Shown here: piece after piece, positions 18,517 through 27,286 of the stretch
How positions within the stretch are numbered: the first letter of the stretch is position 1
Layout of the letters: each line of letters begins with the position of its first letter
Assembly: GCA_002683215.1 (NCBI GenBank)
Contig: NYSY01000105.1
Location: forward strand, 1 to 35,856
From: Planctomycetaceae bacterium
GTDB lineage: Bacteria; Planctomycetota; Phycisphaerae; Phycisphaerales; SM1A02
Length of the DNA stretch: 35,856 nucleotides
Reading direction: 5' to 3'
Notes under the pieces: generated by a model
Told to the model about the DNA's origin: nothing
Seen by the model: only the letters and a program-made list of their open reading frames with translations
The model's database searches: none
Position numbers and translations under genes: made by a program

Positions 18517-18560
18517 GGACGTATGCTACGTCTCCGAACCGAGCCGCACCGGATCCCGAG
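18517..18560. promoter_or_regulatory. Short divergent control region between xseA and recG
   Basis: Only 44 bases separate the two start codons, so both promoters must lie here or inside the opposite gene. TATGCT at 18522-18527 (plus) and TAGCAT (minus, 18528-18523) are possible overlapping -10 elements. The minus one would place transcription start near the xseA GTG, which also lacks a Shine-Dalgarno. No good -35 is visible. Tentative. Confidence 0.25.
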
Positions 18561-20672
18561 ATGACCGACGTTCCAGCGATCAAGATCGACGACGCGATCG
18601 AAGCCGTTCCCGGCGTGGGGCCGAGGACCGCGGCGACCCTGCAACGGCTCGGCATCGGCACGATCGGGGACCTCCTCGACCACGTTCCGATCCGCTATGA
18701 GCAGGAGCATGCCGAATCTTCGATCGCCGAGGTGGACGCGTCGATCCCGGACGAGGACGGGACCACCGCGAACATCGCGGTCCGCGGTGAGATCGCGGCG
18801 ATCAAGGTCCCCCCCGGTCGTCGGCCGAGGATCGAAGCGACGCTCGAGGACGCCTCCGGCCGGATCCAGCTGGTCTGGTTCAACGCTCCATGGCTTCGGA
18901 ACAAGCTTCGGCCCGGGATGGAGGTCGTCGCGGAAGGCCGGGCGAAGCGGTATCGCGGCTACCTCCAGCTCGCGAATCCGCAGTGGCGGACGGTGGAGGA
19001 CAGCGAGGACCTTCCCGCCCGGGACGCTCGACTGCGCCCCGTCTACGGCGCCAGCGAGGATCTCCCGAGCCGACGGATCGAGGAGTTCATCGAACGGATC
19101 CTCGAGCCCGTGACGGCGACGATGCACGACCCGCTTCCCGAGCGGTTTCGGCATGCCCGCGCGCTTCGGCCGCTCGGCGAAGCCTATCGGGCCATCCACC
19201 GGCCGGACTTGCGCCGCGACGCCGCGGACGGGCGTCGACGGCTCGCCTACGACGAACTCTTCCTGCTTCAGCTCGGGGTCATGATGAAGCGGCGGCATCT
19301 TCGCTCGACCCTCACCGCCGCCGCCCTCGAGAACACGCCGGACATCCAGTCCCGGATCCGGGGACGTTTCCCCTTCGAGCTGACGCCGGATCAGGTCCGG
19401 GTCTGCGGGGAGATCGGCAACGACCTCGCCCGGACCATCCCGACCAATCGGCTGCTTCAGGGGGACGTCGGTGCGGGCAAGACCGCGGTCGCCGTCCATG
19501 CGATGCTGCTCGCCGCGGCCCACGGCCACCAGGCGGCGCTCATGGCCCCGACCTCGATTCTCGCGGAACAGCACCATGCTTCGATCGGACGAATGCTCGA
19601 AGGGGCGCCGCTCGAGATCGGACTGCTGACCGGATCGACGCCGCCCGCCGAGAAGCGGCCCCTGCTCGAGCGAATCGCCGATGGGAGCCAGCGCTTGCTG
19701 GTCGGGACGCACGCCCTGTTGTCGGAGAAGACGGCGTTCGCGGATCTCGCGCTGGTGATCATCGACGAGCAGCACCGGTTCGGGGTCGAACAGCGTTCGC
19801 GACTTCGTCGGCCCAATCGGGAGGGCCGGGTTCCGCACGTCCTCGTCATGACCGCGACCCCGATTCCCCGCACCCTGTCGCTCACCGTGTTCGGGGATCT
19901 CGACGTCTCGGCGATCCGGGAGTTGCCGCCCGGACGGTCGCCCACCGTGACCAGGGTGGTCGCGCCGAGCAAGGCACCGGACGTCTACGGGTTCCTCGCC
20001 GATCGCGTGGCCGCGGGCGAGCAGGGATTCGTGGTGGTTCCGGCGGTCGAGGAATCCGACGCGGGTCTGGCGGACGTCGAGAACCACCGCGCGATGCTTG
20101 AAGCGGGCCCTTTGGCGGGGCTCCGTCTTGCCGGCGTGCACGGTCGGATGAAGCCCCCGGAACGAGAAGCGGTGATGAACCGGTTTCGCGCCGGAGAGAT
20201 CGACGTCCTCGTGGCCACCGTGGTCATCGAAGTGGGCGTCGACGTCCCCAATGCGACGGTGATGGTGATCGAACACGCCGAGCGATTCGGGCTCGCCCAG
20301 CTTCATCAGCTCCGCGGCCGGGTCGGCCGGGGATCCGCCCGCGGGGTCTGCGCGCTGATCGGCGAGCCGACCACCGAGGAGGGACGCCGTCGTCTGGAGG
20401 CGATCGCCTCGACCGATGACGGCTTCGAGATCGCCGAGCTCGACCTCGGCATCCGCGGCCCCGGCGAACTCTTCGGGGCCCGCCAGTCCGGACTCCCACC
20501 CTTCCGGGTCGCCGATCTCCTCGCCGATCTCGATCTCCTGCGGGTCGCCCGGGAAGACGCTTCGAGCTGGATCGAGGACGACCCCCGCCTGCTGGGGCCT
20601 GATGCGGTGGAACTTCGGCGGCAACTGCTCGACCGATACGGTGCGACCCTCGGCCTCGGCGACGTCGGCTGA
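18561..20672 (+). CDS. recG: ATP-dependent DNA helicase RecG
   Basis: RecG reverses stalled replication forks and processes branched DNA. The 703-residue protein begins with a helix-hairpin-helix-like AIEAVPGVGPRTAATLQRLG and a wedge OB domain (about 55-150). The helicase motor has Walker A GDVGAGKTAVAVHAM, motif Ia MAPTSILAEQHH, the DEQH box VIIDEQHRFGVEQR, motif III VMTATPIPRTLSL, motif V VATVVIEVGVDVPNAT and motif VI HQLRGRVGRG. The C-terminal RecG tail (IAELDLGIRGPGELFGARQSG) is complete. The protein is full length compared with the family (about 690). It is followed by polX after 25 bases. Confidence 0.97.
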   Translation: MTDVPAIKIDDAIEAVPGVGPRTAATLQRLGIGTIGDLLDHVPIRYEQEHAESSIAEVDASIPDEDGTTANIAVRGEIAAIKVPPGRRPRIEATLEDASGRIQLVWFNAPWLRNKLRPGMEVVAEGRAKRYRGYLQLANPQWRTVEDSEDLPARDARLRPVYGASEDLPSRRIEEFIERILEPVTATMHDPLPERFRHARALRPLGEAYRAIHRPDLRRDAADGRRRLAYDELFLLQLGVMMKRRHLRSTLTAAALENTPDIQSRIRGRFPFELTPDQVRVCGEIGNDLARTIPTNRLLQGDVGAGKTAVAVHAMLLAAAHGHQAALMAPTSILAEQHHASIGRMLEGAPLEIGLLTGSTPPAEKRPLLERIADGSQRLLVGTHALLSEKTAFADLALVIIDEQHRFGVEQRSRLRRPNREGRVPHVLVMTATPIPRTLSLTVFGDLDVSAIRELPPGRSPTVTRVVAPSKAPDVYGFLADRVAAGEQGFVVVPAVEESDAGLADVENHRAMLEAGPLAGLRLAGVHGRMKPPEREAVMNRFRAGEIDVLVATVVIEVGVDVPNATVMVIEHAERFGLAQLHQLRGRVGRGSARGVCALIGEPTTEEGRRRLEAIASTDDGFEIAELDLGIRGPGELFGARQSGLPPFRVADLLADLDLLRVAREDASSWIEDDPRLLGPDAVELRRQLLDRYGATLGLGDVG

Positions 20673-20697
20673 CGGACGCGACCCGTAGGATGTCGGC

Positions 20698-22452
20698 ATG
20701 AGCACCAACGAAGACATCGGGGCCATCTTCGAGGAGATGGCGACGCTCCTGGAACTGACCGGGGCGAATGGATTCCGCGTCAACGCCCACACCAAGGTGG
20801 CCCGGGTGGTCGAGGGGCTCGCTTCGGATCTCGGCGACATCGCCCGCGGTGAAAAGGCGATGGCCGAACTGCAGAAGCTCGACGGCATCGGCAAGTCCAG
20901 CGCGGAGAAGATCGTCGCGTTCGTGGCGAACGGTGCGGTGCCGGAGCTCGACGAACTCCGCGCCGCAGTGCCCGACGGACTCCGAACGGTGATGCAGGTG
21001 CCGGGTCTCGGCCCCAAGACCGTCCGACGTTTCTGGCAGGAGGCATCGGTGGAATCGCTCGCGGATCTCGAAGCCGCCCTCGCCGACGGCCGGCTCGAAG
21101 CCCTGCCCCGGATGGGTCGGAAGACGATCGACAACATCCGGGCGTCCATCGACTTCATGAAGTCCGCGGGCGACCGTCGGCGGTTGGGCGTCGCGCTGCC
21201 GCTCGCCGAACGCGTGGTGGCGGTGATGGAGGCGGTGCCGGGCATGCGGCAGGTCGCGTGGGCCGGAAGCCTCCGTCGGGGACAGGAGACCATCGGTGAC
21301 GTCGACATCCTGGTCAGTACCGATGATCCAGAGGCGGCGAGCGCCGCGTTCCGGGAACAGCCGGGGGTGAGCCGGGTGCTCGTCGCGGGCGAGACGAAGT
21401 CGTCGGTGCGGCTCGAAGAAGGGATCCAGGTCGATCTCCGAGTGGTTCCCGAGGAGGTCTGGGGTGCGACGCTCCTGTATTTCACGGGCAGCAAGGATCA
21501 CAACGTCGCGCTTCGGGAACGCGCGATCGCCCGAGGGCTCCGGCTCAACGAGTACGGTCTCTTTCCCGAGGACGACGAGGCGGCGCCGCCCCAGCAGCGC
21601 GGCATCGCGCCCGTGGCCGCCTCGAGCGAGGCCGAGATCTACGAGGCGCTCGAACTCCCGTGGATTCCGCCGGAACTCCGGGTCGATCGGGACGAATTCG
21701 ACCGCGCGATTCCGGAGGACCTCATCACCGTCGAATCGATCCGGGCCGAACTCCACAGCCACACCACCGCGAGCGACGGCAGGCTATCGATCGATGAACT
21801 CGCCGAGGCCGCGATGGCCGCCGGTCGTGAGATCCTGGCCATCACCGATCATTCCCGATCCAGCGCCCAGGCCAACGGACTCGACGTCGATCGCCTGCGG
21901 CGGCATGCGGACGCGATCCGCGAGGCCGATGCGCGGATCGACGGCATTCGCCTGCTCGCGGGCAGCGAGGTCGATATCCACGCGGATGGTTCGCTCGATT
22001 ACGAGGACGACGTGCTCGCCTCGCTCGACGTGGTGGTCGCGAGCCCGCACGCGTCGCTCCGGCAGGAACCCGCGGTCGCCACCGCCCGCCTCTGCGCCGC
22101 CGCCCGACACCCGCTGGTGTCGATCATCGGCCATCCGACCGGACGCATCATCGGAAGCCGAAAGGGACTCGAGCCCGACATCGAAGCGGTGATCGCCGCG
22201 GCGATCGAGGGCGGAACCGCGCTGGAGATCAACTCGAATCCGCTCCGACTGGATCTTCGCGACATCCATGTCCGGGCCGCGGTCGACGACGGATGCCTGA
22301 TCTCCATCAACACCGACGCCCACCGCGCCGAGCATCTGCAGTACCTTCGCTACGGGGTGCTCACCGGTCGACGCGGCCGGTTGGAGGCCGAAGGCTGCAT
22401 CAACGCGTGGGAACCCGACCGACTGCTCGCCTGGCTCGCGCGGGGACGCTGA
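20698..22452 (+). CDS. polX: DNA polymerase/3'-5' exonuclease PolX
   Basis: This is a 584-residue bacterial family X repair polymerase. The N-terminal 8-kDa-like region carries helix-hairpin-helix motifs (KLDGIGKSSAEKI and VPGLGPKTVRRFWQ). The nucleotidyl-transferase palm has AGSLRRGQETIGDVDILVST, with the Asp pair, and the third Asp in IQVDLRVVP. The C-terminal PHP exonuclease domain shows all metal motifs: LHSHTTASDG, AITDHSRSS, GSEVDIHADG, VASPHASL, SIIGHPTGRII and INTDAHRAEHL. Such enzymes fill short gaps and proofread in base-excision repair. AGGA lies seven bases ahead of the ATG. It is co-directional with recG and probably co-transcribed. Confidence 0.97.
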   Translation: MSTNEDIGAIFEEMATLLELTGANGFRVNAHTKVARVVEGLASDLGDIARGEKAMAELQKLDGIGKSSAEKIVAFVANGAVPELDELRAAVPDGLRTVMQVPGLGPKTVRRFWQEASVESLADLEAALADGRLEALPRMGRKTIDNIRASIDFMKSAGDRRRLGVALPLAERVVAVMEAVPGMRQVAWAGSLRRGQETIGDVDILVSTDDPEAASAAFREQPGVSRVLVAGETKSSVRLEEGIQVDLRVVPEEVWGATLLYFTGSKDHNVALRERAIARGLRLNEYGLFPEDDEAAPPQQRGIAPVAASSEAEIYEALELPWIPPELRVDRDEFDRAIPEDLITVESIRAELHSHTTASDGRLSIDELAEAAMAAGREILAITDHSRSSAQANGLDVDRLRRHADAIREADARIDGIRLLAGSEVDIHADGSLDYEDDVLASLDVVVASPHASLRQEPAVATARLCAAARHPLVSIIGHPTGRIIGSRKGLEPDIEAVIAAAIEGGTALEINSNPLRLDLRDIHVRAAVDDGCLISINTDAHRAEHLQYLRYGVLTGRRGRLEAEGCINAWEPDRLLAWLARGR

Positions 22453-22460
22453 GACGACGA

Positions 22461-22491
22461 GCGGGCGGTGACGTGACCGTCGACCGCCCGC
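22461..22491. terminator. Hairpin at the polX / lpoB-like convergent junction
   Basis: GCGGGCGGT (22461-22469) pairs perfectly with ACCGCCCGC (22483-22491), and the loop holds a further GAC/GTC pair. It starts nine bases after the polX stop and lies 37 bases from the stop of the convergent lipoprotein gene. There is no T-run on either side, so it would be a U-less or rho-assisted terminator serving both directions. The function is inferred from position. Confidence 0.5.
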
Positions 22492-22527
22492 CTTCGGATC
22501 TCGTCACCGCCTCGGCGGTCGGCGGGA

Positions 22528-23112
22528 TCAACCCTTCGAGTTCTTCGCGTTCCGCGTTCCCTGCTTGGTCACTTCCGCCTCGCCGCTCCACGCATCCAGG
22601 CTTTGCGCGGTGTTCACGAGGTTGAGCTGGAAGACGAAACTCGATTGCTTGGTGGAGCCCGCGGAGGCTCGGATCTCGAGGATCTTTCCGTTGATCACGA
22701 AGTAGGGAAGCCGCGGGGCGTCGTCACCCGCCTTGAAATCCTCGTAGTCGGCGACCTCGTTCGCCCGGGCGTCGCTGCTGGCGAACGCGACCTTGCCGGA
22801 CTGCTGCAGCGCGATCTTGATCTTCTGGGTGAGCAGGTCGGTGTCGATCCGTTGGGTCGTGTCGTTGATGACGCGGGTGACCTCGACGCGGGCCGGCTTG
22901 ACCGGCGCGGTATCGAGGGCCCCGCTGGCGAAGAGCTGCTGCAGGACCTGATCGGCGGCGTTGGACCAGTCCTGGACGTCGATCTGATCGATGGAGACGA
23001 TCTTGTCGCGATCATCCGTCACCACGCGGGCGTTCTGCTGACAGCCGGCGGCACCGAGGGCACCGAAGGCGAGGGCGATGACGAAGGGGGATCGGGAGAG
23101 GAAGTGATTCAT
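22528..23112 (-). CDS. lpoB: LpoB-like lipoprotein (penicillin-binding protein activator family)
   Basis: The 194-residue protein has a lipoprotein signal, FVIALAFGALGAAGC, with the lipidated Cys near residue 24. The folded region (about 40-185) matches the LpoB family: VQDWSNAADQVLQQLFASG, then VEVTRVINDTTQRIDTDLLT, QKIKIALQQSGKVAF and YFVINGKILEIRA. E. coli LpoB is an outer-membrane lipoprotein that activates the PBP1B transpeptidase. Whether this one does so here is unknown; the family also occurs where PBP1B docking domains are absent. The last residues are basic and disordered. GGAG lies six to seven bases ahead of the ATG. It is the last of four co-directional envelope genes, 19 bases after the YcfL-like gene. 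Confidence 0.85.
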   Translation of the reverse strand: MNHFLSRSPFVIALAFGALGAAGCQQNARVVTDDRDKIVSIDQIDVQDWSNAADQVLQQLFASGALDTAPVKPARVEVTRVINDTTQRIDTDLLTQKIKIALQQSGKVAFASSDARANEVADYEDFKAGDDAPRLPYFVINGKILEIRASAGSTKQSSFVFQLNLVNTAQSLDAWSGEAEVTKQGTRNAKNSKG

Positions 23113-23131
23113 GAGAAGCTCCGAAGCCGGT

Positions 23132-23509
23132 TCAGTTGGCGTTGGTGAGGGTCAGGCGGAAATCGGCGGCGCGGGGGTCGGTCGCGGTCGCGGTGATCGT
23201 GACGAACGCGCCAGCGGGCACCTGCTCCTGGCGGAATCCCGTGGTCGGACCGAAGAGCATCCGGCCTTCGGCGTCGAGGAACTCGAACTTGTAGTCGAAA
23301 CGGGTGTCGAAGGGCAGCGTGTTCTCCACCTCCACGTCGATTCGAAGAAGGTCGTCGCTCACCTCCGTCTCCCGGACCACCCGGATGTTCGCGTGGCTCG
23401 AGAGCCAGCCGTCCTTGCTGATCCGCTGATTCGACGTGACGGTGTTCGCGTAGCAACCGGAGAGCAGCAACACCGCGAGGGTCACCAGCAGGCAGGGAGA
23501 GGATTTCAT
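23132..23509 (-). CDS. YcfL-like (DUF1425) lipoprotein
   Basis: The 125-residue protein has a lipoprotein signal, MKSSPCLLVTLAVLLLSGC, with lipobox LSGC. The mature part is a beta-rich domain with DDLLRIDVEVENTLPFDTRF, YKFEFLDAEGRML and a closing FRLTLTNAN, matching the YcfL pattern of a domain built around 'N.....l.YkFeWfD..G'. YcfL is encoded next to LpoB in E. coli, and the same pairing here supports the call. The function is not established in the family. The start overlaps the COG3014-like stop as ATGA, with AAAGGA eight bases ahead. Confidence 0.8.
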   Translation of the reverse strand: MKSSPCLLVTLAVLLLSGCYANTVTSNQRISKDGWLSSHANIRVVRETEVSDDLLRIDVEVENTLPFDTRFDYKFEFLDAEGRMLFGPTTGFRQEQVPAGAFVTITATATDPRAADFRLTLTNAN

Positions 23510-24981
23510 CGGAACGGTCCTTTCGACGGAGAATCGGGGGCGGACGGATGGGCTGACGCGAGCGTGGCGGGTTCGCCCGTGAGTTTGAACGAATGGGCGA
23601 TCGCGGGTCCGCCGGCTCGAACGCTTCGAATCACGATCATGGCGTCTCGGTCCGCGGGCACGTCGATCGCGTGCCTTCCGGCGTCACCGTCGATGATCAC
23701 GCGTCCGTCGGCCGGGGCGGGGATTCTCGCGACGGCGTAGTACCGGGGAAGCGTGCGCCAGGTCCGAAGATCCGCGATGGTCGTGGCGTATCCGTACACG
23801 TTGGTCGCGACCATCGTGGCGAGCAGCGCCCAGCCGTTTTCGGTCTGCTGGGCCGCGAGGTTGGCCGCGAGCGAGGCCGCGGCCTTCGCCACCGCCGATG
23901 CGATCGCCCGTCCCGTGATCAGCGGCAGCTGGGCCTGGAATTCGTGGGCCACCACGCTGCCCATGTCGCAGATGATGGCGGTGTTCGCCGTCGCATCGCC
24001 GCCACGGATCTGCGCGCCGGTCGCCGCGCCGCCGACCTGCACCAGCTTCGGGAGCGCGATGCCGATGAAGGGCATCTCGGGAATGAACGCGGGAATCCGG
24101 AAGGACACCTCTTCGCGGCGGGGCGCGAAGCCGCTTTCCAGGATCACCCAGGTCTGCGGTGATCGGACGCCGGACTCGATGAACGCGAGATCCGAATCGA
24201 CCGCGGGATTGTCACCGAGGGTGCCCCGCACCCGCCGAAGAAGGTCGATCGCGCGGTTTCGATCGCCGGATCCACCGCCGTCGACGTGGAGAAGCACCGC
24301 GGTGAGCCAGTCCGTGAAGGGATTGGTCCATCCCGCGTACGGCTTGAAACGCGCCTCCAGATCCCCGTAGGCGGCTTCGAATCCGGACTGGAAGTCCGAA
24401 TCGTTCTGAATCCGGGTCAGATCCTCGTGGTTCTGCGCCATCTGCACGCGAGCCGCTTCGATCTGCTCGGCGAACCTCGCCTCCGCATCCTCCTGGGCAA
24501 ACTGGGCCCGCTTGAGTTCGACCCGCGCCGAATCGGGATCGCCCAGGGCCAGGGCGTCGAGGGCCCGCAAGGTCGCGCACATCACCCGGTCGTACGACGT
24601 CCCGACGTAGTCGAGGGCCCGTTCGTTCACCGCCACCGCGGCGAGCGTGTCGACGAAGGTCGGTGAACCGGGATCCGCGGTCCGCTTCATCGTGTCCCAG
24701 GCCCGGCCGAGCGTGGCGTCGCTCGCATCGTGTCGACCGGCGATTCGCTGGACGGTCCCCAGTTCGAGCGCGTCGATGATCTCGTTTCGAACGGTATCGT
24801 CACTCGCCACGCGTTCCGCCGAGGTGACCGCGGCGTCCCAGCGGCCCGACTCGAGATCGGCGAGATAGCCGCTGGCGCGGTCGTTGTGATTCGCGCAGCC
24901 TGCGAATCCACCGCACGCGACCACGGCGGCGAGGCGGGCGCCCGAACGACGCCCTCGTCGACTGGGTCGACGTCGAATCAC
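23506..24981 (-). CDS. COG3014-like lipoprotein with helical repeats
   Basis: The 491-residue protein starts at a GTG that overlaps the preceding stop as GTGA. The reading frame extends much further upstream, but that part is shadow of the CsgG-like gene. The N-terminus is arginine-rich, followed by a lipoprotein signal, GARLAAVVACGGFAGC. Residues about 35-200 are TPR-like helical pairs (YLADLESGRWDAAVTSAERV, ALDALALGDPDSARVELKRA). A predicted coiled-coil (FAQEDAEARFAEQIEAARVQ) and a conserved C-terminal half follow, with TWVILESGFAPRREEVSFRIP, VVAHEFQAQLPLITGRAIAS and RTWRTLPRYYAVARIPAP. These match the uncharacterised COG3014 family, found beside YcfL and LpoB genes in gammaproteobacteria. 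Function unknown; probably an envelope scaffold. Confidence 0.8.
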   Translation of the reverse strand: MIRRRPSRRGRRSGARLAAVVACGGFAGCANHNDRASGYLADLESGRWDAAVTSAERVASDDTVRNEIIDALELGTVQRIAGRHDASDATLGRAWDTMKRTADPGSPTFVDTLAAVAVNERALDYVGTSYDRVMCATLRALDALALGDPDSARVELKRAQFAQEDAEARFAEQIEAARVQMAQNHEDLTRIQNDSDFQSGFEAAYGDLEARFKPYAGWTNPFTDWLTAVLLHVDGGGSGDRNRAIDLLRRVRGTLGDNPAVDSDLAFIESGVRSPQTWVILESGFAPRREEVSFRIPAFIPEMPFIGIALPKLVQVGGAATGAQIRGGDATANTAIICDMGSVVAHEFQAQLPLITGRAIASAVAKAAASLAANLAAQQTENGWALLATMVATNVYGYATTIADLRTWRTLPRYYAVARIPAPADGRVIIDGDAGRHAIDVPADRDAMIVIRSVRAGGPAIAHSFKLTGEPATLASAHPSAPDSPSKGPFR

Positions 24982-27107
24982 CAGCGATTCCAGAAAGAGT
25001 TCCACTGCTCGATCACCGGCGCCTCGTCGGTGTCGACTCGAATCGATTCGTCCCGTCGCTGATCGATCCGGAATCCACTCTGCCGCAGGAACTGGGCGAA
25101 GCCGCGAATCCTCGCCACCTCGGCCGCGGTCAGGGCCGCGTCCCGTTTCAATCCCTCGAAGATGGCGGCGTTCTCGACCCAGCGACGACGTTCCGCGTCG
25201 TCGAGTCGAAGTCCGACGGAAATCCGCTGGGGCGCGGCTTCGGTGCCCTGCAGAACCATGATCGAACGACTCCAGGCCTCGGCACCGTTCCGGGTGATGG
25301 TCATGCGGTGCGGCCCGCGTTGCGCGGCGATCCCGCACGGGGTCGTGCAGACGACGAATCCGTCCATCGCGACCTCCGCGCCACCGACCAGGACCGGCAG
25401 ATCCGTGCTGGTGATTCGCCAGCCGTCCTCGCCGTCGGGGACGATCTCCGGAACGCTGAGTCCTTCGATGATCACGTCCACCTTCAGGTAGCCGAGCTCG
25501 GGTCCCGCCGCGTCGGCGCCTCCGAACAGGGCGCCGGCATCCGCCCGCAACTGGCTCGCGATGGTTCGGGACGCCTCGGTGTAGAGCCGACCCGCCAGAT
25601 CCTCGTCGATCTCGACCCGCGCCGCACCGCCGCCATCCGAGGCCATCGAACCGGTCCGGACGGTGAAGTAGTCCCCCGCCTCGGCGGCACCGGTCCCGCT
25701 CGAAAGCAGCCGCCAGCCACCACGGAGGACGGTCTCCTGCATGCTGGTTCGTCGGCCGTTGACTTCGACGCGACGAACCTGCCGATCCATGGTCGCGAGA
25801 TCCACCAGCATCACCGAGCGAGCCCCCACCGCCGCGGCGATGCGGACGATGGACGCGTCGGACTCGATCGCCGCATCGGCTTCGCCGGGCCGGATCGACG
25901 CCACCAGATCCGCGGGTCGGATCGCCGCGACGCCTTCCGCGGCGAGGGCGCCGCCGATGTTCGCCGACAGCGCCGTCGCGGTGTTGGCGGGGAGTCCCTC
26001 GACTTCGCCCCGGACCACGATCGCGACGGGCCCGAGGGACGCGAGTCCTTCCAGAACGCCGGATCGGCTTGCTGCGGCACCATCGCGAATCCGATCGCCC
26101 GACGTCGCGGGGGCGGGCCGGGTTCCGGCCGCGGCATAGTCCGCGGGCGGAGTCCAACCGGCGGGGGCCGGACGGATCACGTCACCCTTGTCGGCGTCCC
26201 CCCCGCTGAGACGGGCTCGCGAGAAGCGCGGACCGACGTTCGACACCACCACGGCGCCGCGTTCCGTCTCGTCGTATCCGAGCGTCTCCCCCGTGTCCGG
26301 GTCGATCAGCGGTTCGCCTCGTGAGGAGACGATCCAGGTCGACCCCTGCTCCACACAGCCGCCATCGCCGCGATTGAAGGTGACGACACCGCTCCCGACC
26401 GCCAGCACGCTCGCGGGATAGGCGGTGTCGAGCACGCGACAGGTGACCATCGCCGAAGCCTCGGCGGCCACCTCGCCGATGAGGCGATTCGTGGCGTCGC
26501 CACCCTTCGGCATCGCGCGGTCGTTCTCGTCCGCGGCGTTCGATCGTTCGATCGAGACCGTGGCGGTCTCGCCGACGACACCCGTGGTGGTATCGAGGAT
26601 CTCCACCGAAAGCCCGAGTCGGATCGTCCGTCGCTCGACGGTTCGTTCGATGCCGTCGAATCGACGGGTCCGGGTCATGTCCTCGAAGTCGACGATTCGA
26701 GGCACGGCGAGCCAGCGGACGCCCGCGACCCGCAGGGAGCGAGCCGTCGATGGATCGTCCGCGTCGATGAATCCCGACGCGGCGAGGCTCTGCTCGGCGA
26801 GGACGGTGTCGAGCCGGGAGCGGGTGACCATGGTGAATTTCCGGGTCGCCGCCAGATCCGTCGCGAGCCGGGCTTCGATCGCCTCCTGGAGTCGGGCGAG
26901 GCCCACCGCGCGGCCCTCCGCCTCCGCGGCGACCTCGGTCGCGGCCGCGATGTCGACCGGGCCGACCGCCAGGGAATCGGGACGATTCGCCGCGCCGTTC
27001 CCGAGGCCGGTCTGGGCGGTGGCGGCGGAACAGGTCGCGGCCACGAGCGTGGAAAGCAGAAAGCGCGACCAGCGGCGGCGGGTCCCGGCAAGGGCGTGAT
27101 TCGGCAT
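24978..27107 (-). CDS. Secreted CsgG/TolB-N-like protein with PEGA-like region
   Basis: The protein of about 709 residues has an N-terminal signal peptide (FLLSTLVAATCSAATAQ). The first domain (about 35-210) has CsgG/FlgO-like features: ARLQEAIEARLATDLAATRK, FTMVTRSRLDTVLAEQSLAA, then VRWLAVPRIVDFED and LSVEILDTTTGVV. A second similar alpha/beta unit is suggested near 335-450 (VAIVVRGEVEGLPANTATAL). A late segment, VAMDGFVVCTTPCGIAAQRG then PHRMTITRNGAEAWS, looks like a PEGA surface domain. ATG at 27107 is preceded by GGAGG five bases away. It heads the four-gene envelope set and ends in a GTGA overlap with the next gene. Unlike its neighbours it has no convincing lipobox. Confidence 0.75.
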   Translation of the reverse strand: MPNHALAGTRRRWSRFLLSTLVAATCSAATAQTGLGNGAANRPDSLAVGPVDIAAATEVAAEAEGRAVGLARLQEAIEARLATDLAATRKFTMVTRSRLDTVLAEQSLAASGFIDADDPSTARSLRVAGVRWLAVPRIVDFEDMTRTRRFDGIERTVERRTIRLGLSVEILDTTTGVVGETATVSIERSNAADENDRAMPKGGDATNRLIGEVAAEASAMVTCRVLDTAYPASVLAVGSGVVTFNRGDGGCVEQGSTWIVSSRGEPLIDPDTGETLGYDETERGAVVVSNVGPRFSRARLSGGDADKGDVIRPAPAGWTPPADYAAAGTRPAPATSGDRIRDGAAASRSGVLEGLASLGPVAIVVRGEVEGLPANTATALSANIGGALAAEGVAAIRPADLVASIRPGEADAAIESDASIVRIAAAVGARSVMLVDLATMDRQVRRVEVNGRRTSMQETVLRGGWRLLSSGTGAAEAGDYFTVRTGSMASDGGGAARVEIDEDLAGRLYTEASRTIASQLRADAGALFGGADAAGPELGYLKVDVIIEGLSVPEIVPDGEDGWRITSTDLPVLVGGAEVAMDGFVVCTTPCGIAAQRGPHRMTITRNGAEAWSRSIMVLQGTEAAPQRISVGLRLDDAERRRWVENAAIFEGLKRDAALTAAEVARIRGFAQFLRQSGFRIDQRRDESIRVDTDEAPVIEQWNSFWNRW

Positions 27108-27139
27108 GATGGCCTCCAGAAGCACCGGACGCGGGATGC

Positions 27140-27200
27140 GTCGGCGTTGGTATGTTCGGCGTCCGGCGACGCCGGGTCAACCATTCGTGCGTATATACTC
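27140..27200. promoter_or_regulatory. Divergent promoter region between the CsgG-like gene and ffh
   Basis: For ffh, TATACT at 27194-27199 matches the -10 consensus at five of six bases, but its -35 is poor. For the minus-strand operon, TTGACC at 27180-27175 is a five-of-six -35 with only weak -10 candidates 17-20 bases on. A seven-base inverted repeat, CGGCGTC/GACGCCG (27157-27163 and 27168-27174), lies between them and could be an operator. Pattern-based and unproven. Confidence 0.35.
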
Positions 27201-27258
27201 GGGGGTTCGTGTCGATCGGTCCCCATCCGGTCTTTCGCGATCACTTCCTCCAACACGC

Positions 27259-27286
27259 CCTCCACCACCCCCTCCACCACCCCCTC
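27259..27286 (+). repeat. C-rich 12-base tandem repeat in the ffh leader
   Basis: CCTCCACCACCC occurs twice in tandem and is followed by a partial third copy (CCTC). It ends 11 bases before the ffh ATG, where a Shine-Dalgarno would be expected and none is seen. It has no G residues and is an unusual sequence for this genome. Confidence 0.6.

Noticed and set aside
18354-21762. Two long minus-strand frames (1046 and 512 codons) across recG and polX
   Set aside because: They cover recG and polX, whose motifs are complete on the plus strand. The antisense products contain no recognisable domain.
24982-26157. Upstream extension of the COG3014-like frame
   Set aside because: The extension is Arg/Gly/Asp-rich, lies out of frame within the CsgG-like gene, and would bury the lipoprotein signal. 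The GTG at 24981 is preferred.
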